Shown here piece by piece: positions 53,985-64,000 of a stretch of DNA of 64,000 nucleotides. How positions within the stretch are numbered: the first letter of the stretch is position 1; every line of letters starts with the position of its first letter. The translations under genes and the position numbers were made by a program. The notes under the pieces were generated by a model. It saw only the letters and a program-made list of their open reading frames with translations. It was not told the origin of the DNA and did no database searches. This DNA comes from Galaxea fascicularis (lineage: Eukaryota; Cnidaria; Anthozoa; Scleractinia; Euphylliidae). The DNA is taken from contig OX419338.1 in NCBI GenBank assembly GCA_948470475.1, positions 7,803,705-7,867,704 on the forward strand, read 5' to 3'.

Positions 53985-56900
53985 ATGGCGGATAAAAATA
54001 ATCAGAGAAATAATTTTCTCTCCCCGATGGACGACGATCATAATGGAAACGTTGACCTGGGCGACGGTCCAAAGATAAATTCCGTGAGCAGAGAAAGGTT
54101 GGTTTTAGAAATGAGTGAACTTGGAAAGCCTATTATATCGCGCGCAACCGGCTTGTTCGAGGCTGTACGAGATGGAGTTGTAGATCTGGTAAACCAACAG
54201 CTTATGAAAAAGCAACACATTGAAGGAATTAACAAGTTGGATCAGTCTGGCCTAGCTCTGCTCCATCAAGCAGCAAGATATAACCGGGTGAATGTAGCCG
54301 GGACGTTGCTAGATCACGGCGCAAGGATCGATGTCCGAAGCAGAGAGGATAATCTGACACCGTTACATATTGCAGCGAGGTAAGTTTGGTTTAATTGTCA
54401 CGCAAGGTATAGTTTGGTCAATATTCAGCCCCCATTTGCGACGAAGTTAAGAGTCCGATAGTTCTCGTTTATCGCTGCCCAAGCTTAATCCTTTGCTCCG
54501 TGCACAAAAGTGTCATACGACTGAATGGAAGCCGTATTAACACATGAATATTATCGGTCTGCGTTGATCGATTTACATGCGAATTAAAGCAGACAAAACT
54601 CGTGCTTGATAATGATCTTTGTTTAGCAGCCACTTTACTGAAGCGCAGAAAAATCAGCTTACTTTAAAAATGATTTGATTGCGTGCATGACAGATATTAC
54701 CAACAGAACAATTTATGCATCCAATGCAACATGTATTTTAAATTAAAGATCTTCCAGGACTAAAACCTATCGTCATTTGTAACTCAAAGTTAAGTTTTTC
54801 GAGAAGTTTTGGGAAATGAAATTTGTCTTAAGTTGATCAGAACCGAGAATTGATAAACAACTCGACAATGAATGCCTTTGGGAAATACGGATGAGGGAGG
54901 AAAGCAAAGAGACATTGAGAGACTTCAAATTCAATAAGTTAATTAAGTGGAACAGAATTTGATTTTGGCCTCGTCGATCGTCTTTTACTGAAATCTGGGA
55001 TAGCGACAAAACAAGGCTAGACATATTGCGGTCCAGAATATTTTGACGACATCAACGAAGTCAGTGGACTTGCATACAATAATAGTAACAACACAATTTG
55101 CATGTGGCTTGTCAATAGGTCTTTGTTATCATTCTTTCGGCGTGTTAATTGATGTATGAAAATGTTTGGCTCCAAACTAGGCCCGAGTTAGACGCCGTAC
55201 TTCACATGAGCCGAACTTAATTACAGTTTAGGTCGGCCCAAATTAGTTAAGTTCTCCTTTTGAGTCAAACTCCGAACACATTAACATGATTATGCATTTG
55301 ATTCGGCTCATGTGAAGATCGGTGTCTGTGAAGAACACCTCAGCCGATCCAAATGAAAGGTCAAACGTCGTATTTCACCTGAGCTCAAGGGCTGAGTTTA
55401 TTTCGGCTCATGTGAAGTACTGCATTTGACCTGGGCCTAAATAATGCGAGATGAGAGTGATTCAGCAGTTTAAAGAAGATAAAACTGGCAAAGAAGGAGA
55501 AAGGTAAGATGGAAGAATAAGATGTACAGTTTTAAGAAGTTTCAGAACACATGGATCTGATCTATGTGTTAAACTTCTTAAATCTTCGGGTATTACAATC
55601 CAACCTCACCACTATGACATGTTATCGCTGTGTCATCACCTCTTTAAGTTTCAGACCAATAATATAAAAATAACACTACTAGTTGGAGTTACAACAAATT
55701 TTTTTAGAGAACTGAAATGTTTACAGTCTGTGTTTATGTCGACTTTAGACCCAAAAAATGGTCACGGGAGTGTATTAATCGCGTAGACAATGGACACTTT
55801 GTTAGTCTATAAGCAACTCCATAGCCTGCGTGGCAGGCGTTTGTAGGGGACGGAGGGGAATACTGCGGGCGCGTGAGCAAATATTAATTCCCCCTTTTCA
55901 CTCCCTTCGAACGCCTGCCACGCAGGCAAGCCTGCAGGGTTCCCATACATTTGGGGTGAACAAGAACGATCCAAGAAAATGAAGAAAATTTAGATTTTAT
56001 TCGTTCGTACTTTGCTTGTCCCACTGAGAGCCTGGAACAAACTGAACAAGTTCAGAATTCAGAGATTTTCTTGGGCGGTTGAATTCTTAAAAGGACAATC
56101 GCTTGGGCAACTAGTAATCAGAAGGTCATAGGCTCGCCTCCTGTTGAAAGAACTCGGAATTCTTTTCCGTTTTGAGTTTGCGCAATTGCATAAATCACAT
56201 CTTTCATGAACATTGGTACTTTTTCAGATTCAACTGTGTCGAAACCGTCAAGTTACTGCTTCAAAGAGGCGCCAACCCCGCCTTGGCATCTTCTAATGGC
56301 AACACAGTATTACACTTTGCCGCACGCCGCGGAAATGACCAAGTCGCGGATCTTCTCGTACATCACGCAAAAGCTGACGTCAACGCCAGAGATTCCTCCA
56401 ACATGACCCCACTTCACCTGGCTTGTGTCAGTGGAAACGCAGCGATTTCAAAGATGCTGATTCAGCGAGGAGCTGACATAAAAGCTAAATCCACCGAGCT
56501 TATGACACCTCTTCATACAGCGGTGTATCACGGAAATGCTGAAATCGCTGCGTTGATTTTGGGAACGGGTAGGTAGACAGTGTGATTCAAATCGATTGAT
56601 TAAGCGGATTGATTGATCAATCTCCGGCCTTCGATTAATGTGGAGGATGGCCGAGTGGTTTAGGGCGCTCGATTTCAATGTGATGACCCGGGTTCAAATT
56701 CCGCTCTAGCCATTAGCTGGTGTTGTTCTGGGTTAGTGCCTTGTTCAACTCCTTTGTCATCCATGTAAATAGCCAACTGGTCTGCCTCCCCCCAGTTGGG
56801 GGAGTTTCATTGGCCCTGAAAAGCCTCTCTAGGGGAGTAGTCAATTAAGTATTTATTTATGCTCGTGAGATCGACGTGGGTATCCGCGGCAACATTTATG

Positions 56901-59900
56901 CAACAGTGACCCATAAAGGATGGTTTCCCATATTAAAAGGATGAAAGGGCGATCTAAGAAAAAGAGGAGAGTTTAGTTAAATTGGATGAGGACATTACAT
57001 TCTAGATTTGTCACCTCAGTGACTTATAGAGAGTATTCACTCACGTGACTAGAGGCCATATTGATTTAATGAAACAAAAGAAAGTATTTGCATGAAAATA
57101 GAGTTCAATTCTCAGAGGGTTAGCCTGGTACAACAATATGGCCTCCGTTCCTTTGTTTTGGTACACCAACATGGTGGCCGTGACGTCATGTGAATACGCT
57201 CCATATTAGCCCCATTTATAAAATCAAAGAAAAGCCAGAATTACAATAAACGTTGTCCTGCCCATATATACGTTTTCTTCTTCCTATGTGGGAACTCTTT
57301 CTCGAATTCTCTTTTCAATCTATACAGTCTGTTCCTTTTTACCGGAAAAAGCCTGGTAAATCAATTTATCCCCACGCGGTTTATACACGCGGCGCATCGA
57401 ATGTGACTTTGTGTCAACATCGAAACATTATTATTTTTATTTCAGTCATTGAAACAGGCCAGAGTATAAAGGAGCTTGTTGGAGAGAAGGATTCGCACAA
57501 TAATACAGTCCTTCACCTCGCGGCCGGAACAAACGATCTCAACACTGCAGAGGTGTGTCTTCAGAACGGCGCGGACATCGACGCGCGTAAATCAAACAAT
57601 GAAACGCCCCTTCACGTGGCAACGGTGAAAGGAAACCTAAAGATGGTAGAGTTATTGGTCAGGAGAGGAGCCAATGTAATTGCCAAGAACACTGACACTA
57701 AAACTGTACTTCATAGGTAAATATACGCATTTGCTAATTTTTATGATGTTCTGTAGTAATGGTACAATAGATTGTACTCCAAATGAAGGTAGACGTTTAG
57801 GTTCCGTAGCTGCAAATTCAAATAGTGTGACCCGGATCATAGAAATTCTCTGGCATATTCAGGCATTCACACAATTACTTGATACCAATGTTAAAAGGCC
57901 ATTTCCGTTTTTGTGATGATAATTAGTGCTACTTTACATATGAATGAAAACTAATTTTCATAACAAAAACTTCGCACTTAGACTCGCTTTGAAGAGGAGG
58001 CAGACATGAACTCGGAAATGGCCTATTATGGATACGTTCCCTTGGGATGATCCAGATCAGAATTAATGATCCAAGATCACTCAGATCATGATGCATCAAA
58101 GCATCCGAGCGATCCTTGCCTAGAGTGGATTCCCCAGTTCCTTTCGATGCACCATGTTCCGAGTGATCTTGGATCATTTGTCCTGATCTGGATCATCCCA
58201 ACGACGTCATCTCCTCAACGTTTTCTTTATGGAAATGATGTCCATTTTAATTCTATAGCTAATTATACAGCGGCTGACGCCCTTGTGGACACCCATTGCC
58301 ACGGCATTATTTTTTGTTCCGTAACTTAGCAAGCTACAAGTTCAACGACTTACACTGCAGCTATTGTACTTGCATGTTTTGTTATCCTTTCAAACGTGGT
58401 TGCAATTTCTCACTGATGTTACTGAGCTCGAATATGAATGTGACACCTAACGGGAAAGAATGAAAGAAAAGTGGAAAGATGTTGCCAATAAAACTGATTG
58501 GTTAACCAGACGTGTACATTGATAAAGTACCTAAAACTTTGTGGTAAAAAATGATGGTCCTCAAAATTCTTTAACTATCCATACTGGAACTTTATAAATC
58601 AAATGTGTAACGAATTCGTATAATTATTTCCACAGAGCAGCCGTGCATAATCGCGATGATATCATCTCATTCCTCCTGGATCATGGCGTATCGATCGACA
58701 TGCGCGATGCGCACAGCAGCACTCCTTTCTTAGACGCTGTTGCAGCTGGTCAGACTACATGCGCCCGCCTTCTTCTCCAAAGAGGAGCTAACTTCAAAGC
58801 TTGCGATATCTACATGAAAAACTGTGTCCACATGGCTGTTGAGAATGATCATCTGCAAACACTACATATGCTCTTGGAGGAGCGCTCTTTGTTACAGAAC
58901 CTCTACAACCCTGATGTTAACGAGCGAGTTCCACTTCACTATGCTGCCATGGTTAAAGACGTTAGGGTTCGTAAATTAAGATTTTTTTTGTAAAGTTAGG
59001 TCTAAGAATATAAATGTGGACGAACAGCAACAATACAGTGGCCTGTGTGAGCTGCCTACCTTCTGTCCACGCGTCTTATCCGGCGAGAGTATTTATTAAG
59101 AGCTGGAGCGTTTCCTACCCTGTTTGTTGTCCGCTCATCAGGCCTCTTCCCTATATTTGCGTGCCACATTGATCTTTCTAGCTGCTATACAGTTCCTTGT
59201 GCATTAGTTAAAAGAATTTGGTGTTATATCAAGATCAATTTGTTTATTCTTATCACGATTCGTTCTGACGAAGGGCTAAAGGCCCTGGCAAACGAGTACA
59301 CATTGTTGCGGACACATTCTTGCTGATAGAAATGTTTCCCCGTTTGCCCGCACGCGCAACATTTGCTGCAGTCACAAATTTTGTGCCCGCAACAAATGTT
59401 TCCCAGTTTGAGCAGCATGGAAACAGAACATTCGTTTTCTGTCCCGCGCGTTTGCGCGCCCAAAAAACATCATTAGCAACAATGTGTCCACAACAATGTG
59501 TCATCGTTTGCCAGGGCCTTTTTAACGCTCAAAACGTCAGCTTTTAAAATCCCTGTACGGTGGTCATTTTACATTATCGACAGAGTTGATAAAACCAAAT
59601 TTTTGTGTACCACTTTCCCCCACCGACGCAGTACCACAGTTTCTTTAGAAACTACCCCTATTATTCTCATCACCTGTCTGCTTGATAATGTATTGATATC
59701 ATAATGAGAAGTTATATGCTAATCACTTGTGGGAGTTCAATGGTTAATTGTGTTTTGCCTCGTAAACCAGATAATGGATGCACTTTTGGACAAGCACACG
59801 CGATTCACATTTCACGATGAGACACAGCAAACTCCACTTCATCTCGCTGCCCAGTATGGAATGTTTGCACACGTGGAAGCTCTGGCCCGACGAGTAGCCT

Positions 59901-62900
59901 CTGGTTTAAATGAGCGAGATGATCAAGGACGAACCCCACTCCACAATGCCGTCATGAATGGACATAGGTAACCTGGCCTTCATGCACAACATCTTGAAGA
60001 TTCTTAAGAACATGTTGATCGTCCATCTAATAAACTTCAATAATTTTACGATAAGCGACTTTTTAAAAATACCTTTGGGAAATACGTATGATCAGGAATT
60101 TCTTGCCTTGATCACTGAATTACATGAATTTTGACCAAATATATATGTGACACAAGTCACTTTTTTCAATCATCAAATAATCTTACAAGGAAACAAAACA
60201 AAAAATATTACTAAAAGATCGTTTCATTTGACAGTTCCTTAGCAATTTCAGTTCAAGTTACTGAATAAAAGGGAGTGTGCTCTAGTGCACTTAGATCAGC
60301 GAAGACCGTCAAAGGCACAGGATTGAATCAGTTATAGTTTTGATGCCAGTATGATGTGGAGTTGATATACTATCGCACTAAATATGTTTCGAAATTTCGT
60401 CTTTGCAAAATAATAGCTAAAGTAGTACTATTGCAGGTCGTAATTAAATTGATATAAAAATAAATGGAAAAATGTTCAAATAGAAGATGATTGAGCCAAT
60501 AACATTTAAAACCCTTATAAAGCATCACACATTTCCCCGAGGGTGGCCGCTTAATAGGGGTTTAACTGTTTAATGGTTTTCTTACTTATATATTTTTTAG
60601 GAAAGTTTGTTACACTTTGTTGAAGCTTGGAGCCGACGCAGCCAGCACAGACAATGATAGGTGGACTCCTCTAATGTGGGCATCCAAACTAGGCTATGCG
60701 AAATCCTGCCAAGAACTGCTGGTCAAGCAAACTTCTTTGGATGACGTCAACATGGATGGGGATACCGCATTGCACATCGCCTGCAAGCAAGGTCACGTGC
60801 GCATCGTCAACTTGTTGTTAGATAGCGGCGCATCTTTAACCATTTGTAATACGCAGAGTCTGACGTGTTTGGAAGCTACAGTACGGGCAGGCAACAGCGA
60901 TGTGGCCATGGCTATGGTGAAGCATTCAAGGTATGTCTCCGCGTGTTCCCGCATTTGTCACCAAAAACGCAGCCAGCCTGCCCGGCCTAATTTACGAGAG
61001 CTTTTCTGAGGAAATCCACGGTCATAACTTGTTTCAGTAAGAATCCATCATTTTACTTCGAAACAACGAACACCTCGGTGAGTTGCGGGTAATGTACAAT
61101 ATTGGTGGGGTACTATTGCCCGGGTACTATTGCCATTATGTGCAAGTGGGCGTGATACAACGATCCGATACTTTCCAGTGGAAGCCCGTGTTCAGGACGT
61201 GTGAGGATTAGTGCAAAGAGGAGCTACACCGACTGTTTTAATCACACAATTGCAATTGCATCAGATAAATTTGAAAAGAAGGGAGAAAAGGATTATTCCT
61301 CCGATTTACGTGCGCTAGCTTTCACACGATGTGTTAGTAATAATTTTCCGTCCCTGAAGAACGATTCTAGTCGTGAAATGATAGTTGATATGTTGTTATT
61401 TTAAAGATTTCATACTTTTTATCATGTCTAATTTTGTTTGTTAACCCGTAGATGGCCTGAGATTCTGGATCATAAAGACAGATATGGACATACACCAATG
61501 AAGCTACTGATAGAGCACTTTCCTGAAAGCGCGGAGCTGTTGATGAACCGATCCATTAAGCGATCAGAGAAAATAGGCTCCAATGATCCTAACTTTTCCA
61601 TTACTTACGACTTCCACCTTCTAGACCCAGGCCCTGACGACCCAGCTTTCGTGCTCGGGCGACGCTTCTTTGGACCAAGCACCATGGTGAAACACGAAAG
61701 GAAGAAACTCTTAATGCATCCACTAACGCAAGTTCTGTTGAATCAAAAGTGGTCCACGTTTGGGCGCATCATCTACTACTTTAACTTCCTGTCGTATTTG
61801 GTTTTTGTTGGTCTCTATTCCGCTTTCGTCATTATTGAGAGGAAAAAGCTGAACTTCACTACAACGTACGAGGTACAGGGCAAGGATTGTTGGGAAGAAG
61901 AGATTGGATACTGGGATAATGACACTTGGATATGGGATGGCACTTATGAAATGGTGTGTGTTCCTATCTCAACGGTTTATGAGGGCCAAACGAACTTCAG
62001 CAAAGGATTTTCGTACGTAGTATTTGTCTTTGCCATCGTCCATCTCCTGAAGGAGATCTTACAACTACTGATCCAGCGCTTAAGGTACTTCACGGAAATC
62101 AGCAACCTGCTGGAGTGGTTTCTATATGGTTCTGCGTTTGCCTTCATGATTCCATACGTCATGCCGGATAGCATAACCAATGACATATTCAAGGAAATGA
62201 ATGACCCCTACTTACTCTGGCTGGTAGGCGTGACATCGGTTTTCCTTTGCTATGCAAATTTGGTGCTGTTTCTTCGCCGATTTCGCCTTTTTGGGCTTTA
62301 TGTTACCATGTTCGTGGAGGTCACCAAGACAGTGGTCAAGGTGCTGATTGTGTTCTTCGTTTTAATCATTGGCTTTTCCATTGTTTTCTTCATCCTCTTC
62401 AAAGAGCAGGTGAGACTTGACTATTATTCTCTTCAGATTAACCCTTTAACCCCAGCACCAACATTCTCCTACCCTGGATGCCAGATGTTATTCTCCTCGT
62501 ACCAATATAGCCTGAGACATGAAACGCCGACAGAAACGCGACTCTCAGTATTCGTATAAAACCAAGCCGTGTCGCGAATGAAATAAATTCTAGCGTCTAG
62601 GGTAGTACTCTCCTTACAGTTCTCATATGTAGGGAGAATTTGTATAAATGTTAACTTAACTGATCCCTGGTGACTATTTCCTGTATTCTCGTGCCCTGTA
62701 CTATTGACGAACTGGTGATGTTAGGTTGTGGTCTCTATTGGAACACAAAGGTTCGGTGACTCCCACGTCTTGTTTTGTGGAATGCCGTAATGGAAAGTAA
62801 ATTGTACTAGTAGCATATCAAGCAAGAAAGCACTTCTTTGGGCAAACTGAAAGAACTTTTTTTCTTACAAAGTAAAAGATATACACTGTACATTAGTGAA

Positions 62901-63952
62901 TGTGTTGTCCTCAGTAGCGTGGATATATGTATGGAAGCCATCAAGTGAGGCCTTACATCAGGTTTGTTGAAGCAAAAATTAAATGGCTTTTCGTGACTAT
63001 TTCCTTTGATTTCAGCGATAACGGTTTTGTGGATTCATCGGCATTCTTGAAATGTTTCTTCCAAAATGGCATTGGGGTCTGGAGTATTTTGTAACAATAT
63101 GTAACTTTACCTGAAAATTTGCGCGTCAACTCTCTTCCAAAGTTATTAATTCGATTTCAACAAAATTCTTCAACATTTTTCTCCACTTTGCCTCAGGCGG
63201 AATGTTGAAACCATTGCTTCTGTTCCAAATGTGACACGGTCCTGTGAGATGCAGAACTGAAGGAGCTCATGTTCCCCATGATTACGCCCCATCTGCCACT
63301 TTGGGACGGACCATTATAAAGGTGGTAGGGGTGGGGGATTTTCAGCTTGCATGAATTTGTTTTTCGCCAATTGATTGTGCATGATTATTTCCTTGCCGTC
63401 TCTACTGTCTTCTTTGGGAAGACTGTGCCGAATCTTCGAGTGATAAAAATGTCCAGAAAGGATTGTACTTCGCAGAACAACACGGCCGAGATTGTTTGTA
63501 CGCGGCCACAATTTTTCAGATTGTCTTTAATACCCCCAAAAATATCCCTACTTCAATCACGATTCGCACAAAAAAAGAACACTTGCCAAATTTTCCTACC
63601 CCCAAAAAATCCCGGAATCGAAAATTTCAACCCCCCAAAAATCCTTCAATCATCTCTACTACTTGAAATCCGGAGTATTCCCCCCTCCCCTGGGAAAGTG
63701 AATGTCTTGAAAAGGATCCTAAAATGCAAACGCAATTTTCTTTCTTAGGATGCGTTTAATGAGCCTGGCCGTGCCCTCATTAAGGTGATGGTAATGATGG
63801 TTGGAGAATTTGAATTTGACGACACGTTCATCGAAACCATTGGAAAAAACAGTACATCTACTCGCAGACCACTTAATCCATTTCCAGAAGCTTCATTTGT
63901 ATTCCTCACCTTCTTCCTACTTCTCATGGCCATCATACTAATGAACCTACTG
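53985..63952 (+). CDS. TRPA1: TRPA1-like cation channel (copy B), 8 exons seen, 3' end outside window
   Basis: Second TRPA-family channel, on the opposite strand to copy A. Exons: 53985-54379, 56228-56568, 57446-57716, 58636-58966, 59771-59967, 60601-60930, 61452-62409, 63749-63952. They encode 1009 codons; the exon after LMNLL (TRP helix and coiled coil) is beyond the edge, so the entry is partial. About 16 ankyrin repeats are followed by the pre-S1 linker starting RWPEI at 622, S1-S6, the pore MMVGEFEFDD and the S6 end LMNLL. The S1-S2 extracellular loop is longer than in copy A (exon 7 is 63 nt longer) and carries possible glycosylation sites NFT and NDT. Every intron matches copy A in position and phase. 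The first ATG, at 53985, follows AGCCCTT. The exon 4 donor is GTTCGT, weak but in phase. Frame continuation past 62409 to a stop at 62559 is intron read-through, not a natural end. Confidence 0.94.
55179..55438. mobile_element. MITE in TRPA-B intron 1
   Basis: AGGCCCGAGTTAGACGCCGT and ACTTCACATGAGCCGAA at the left are mirrored by TTCGGCTCATGTGAAGTACT and TTTGACCTGGGCCT at the right. Interior copies of TTCGGCTCATGTGAA suggest subterminal repeats. Confidence 0.75.
55824..55927. mobile_element. Short MITE with GCCTGCGTGGCAGGCG termini
   Basis: GCCTGCGTGGCAGGCG at the left is exactly mirrored by CGCCTGCCACGCAGGC at the right. The termini are themselves partly palindromic. 104 bp, in TRPA-B intron 1. 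Confidence 0.75.
56641..56850 (+). repeat. tRNA-derived SINE, third family
   Basis: The head GGATGGCCGAGTGGTTTAGG then GCGCTCGA resembles a type II (Leu/Ser) tRNA A-box region, with B-box-like GGGTTCAAATTCC at about 56691. The body contains TGTTGTTCTGGGTTAGTGCC and a CCCCCCAGTTGGGGGAG hairpin, ending near TAAGTATTTAT. It lies in TRPA-B intron 2. Confidence 0.75.
57029..57202. mobile_element. Inverted-repeat element in TRPA-B intron 2
   Basis: GAGTATTCACTCACGTGACT with GGCCATATTG at the left is mirrored, imperfectly, by CAACATGGTGGCCGTGACGTC with ATGTGAATACGCTC at the right. A non-autonomous repeat by its structure. Confidence 0.6.
58042..58201. mobile_element. MITE with TTGGGATGATCC termini in TRPA-B intron 3
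   Basis: TTGGGATGATCCAGATCAG, then ATGATCCAAGATCACTC, are mirrored by GAGTGATCTTGGATCAT and CTGATCTGGATCATCCCAA at the right; 160 bp in total. Confidence 0.8.
59255..59605. mobile_element. GACGTTT-family MITE split by a nested insertion
   Basis: The left piece ends TTCTGACGAAGGGCTAA (to 59279) and the right piece resumes at TAACGCTCAAAACGTCAGC (59523) through TTTACATTATCGACAGAGTTG and AAAACCAAATTT. The intact order GACGAAGGGCTAACGCTC can be inferred from the 53553 copy. In TRPA-B intron 4. Confidence 0.75.
59280..59522. mobile_element. Nested MITE, GCAAACGAG family
   Basis: AGGCCCTGGCAAACGAG at the left and TCGTTTGCCAGGGCCT at the right are inverted termini. The insertion lies between duplicated TAA (59277-59279 and 59523-59525), consistent with a 3-bp target duplication inside the host MITE. 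Related to the element at 35424-35673. Confidence 0.78.
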
Positions 63953-64000
63953 GTATGTTGCTAGATGATACAATCTTTTTTTTTTCACCTTCACCTTTCA

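Noticed and set aside
62410..62559. Natural C-terminus of TRPA-B at 62559
   Set aside because: A donor (CAG|GTGAGAC) at 62409 matches the exon 7 end in copy A, and a fitting pore exon starts at 63749.
53985..63952. TRPA-B as a pseudogene
   Set aside because: All eight exons are open, in phase and have usable splice sites; only the right edge of the window cuts it.

Overview
This is nuclear DNA from an animal. Genes are split by GT-AG introns, protein families are animal-type, and the DNA between exons is AT-rich and full of tRNA-derived SINEs, short inverted-repeat transposons (MITEs) and decayed LINEs. The repeat types and the TRPA-type channels fit an anthozoan cnidarian, probably a stony coral. 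That assignment is an inference from remembered repeat families; no species can be named.

Layout. 600-8218 (-): AGXT, alanine-glyoxylate/serine-pyruvate aminotransferase, all ten coding exons resolved (428 aa). 8219-12481: no gene, mostly repeats. 12482-14989 (-): PRMT9-like arginine methyltransferase in one uninterrupted reading frame (835 aa). 15244-18860 (+): CFAP95, a ciliary microtubule protein, six exons (224 aa). 20169-24330 (-): TIPRL, a PP2A/TOR regulator, seven exons (263 aa). 24517-29201 (+): a class V PLP enzyme of the isopenicillin-N-epimerase-like group, five exons (466 aa). 30955-43407 (-): a complete TRPA1-like channel, ten coding exons (1153 aa). 43408-53984: about 10.6 kb of repeats, LINE relics and unrecognised small reading frames. 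53985 to beyond the right edge (+): a second TRPA1-like channel, eight exons seen (1009 codons), with the C-terminal exons outside the window.

For each multi-exon gene the coding lengths I assigned add up to a multiple of three, and every junction keeps phase and family similarity.

The genes form no pathway. Three pairs are head to head: PRMT9/CFAP95 (254 bp between start codons), TIPRL/PLP enzyme (186 bp) and the two TRPA genes (10.6 kb). The first two look like shared promoters; the CFAP95 side carries an X-box-like site and a forkhead site. The TRPA pair is an inverted duplication with all intron positions kept, five of the first eight coding exons identical in length, and different electrophile-sensing residues.

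I found no clearly new multi-gene system. The best leads are the diverged TRPA pair, the AGXT start and C-terminus suggesting dual mitochondrial/peroxisomal targeting, the intronless PRMT9, a TCTCGCGAGA tandem array, and many datable MITEs.
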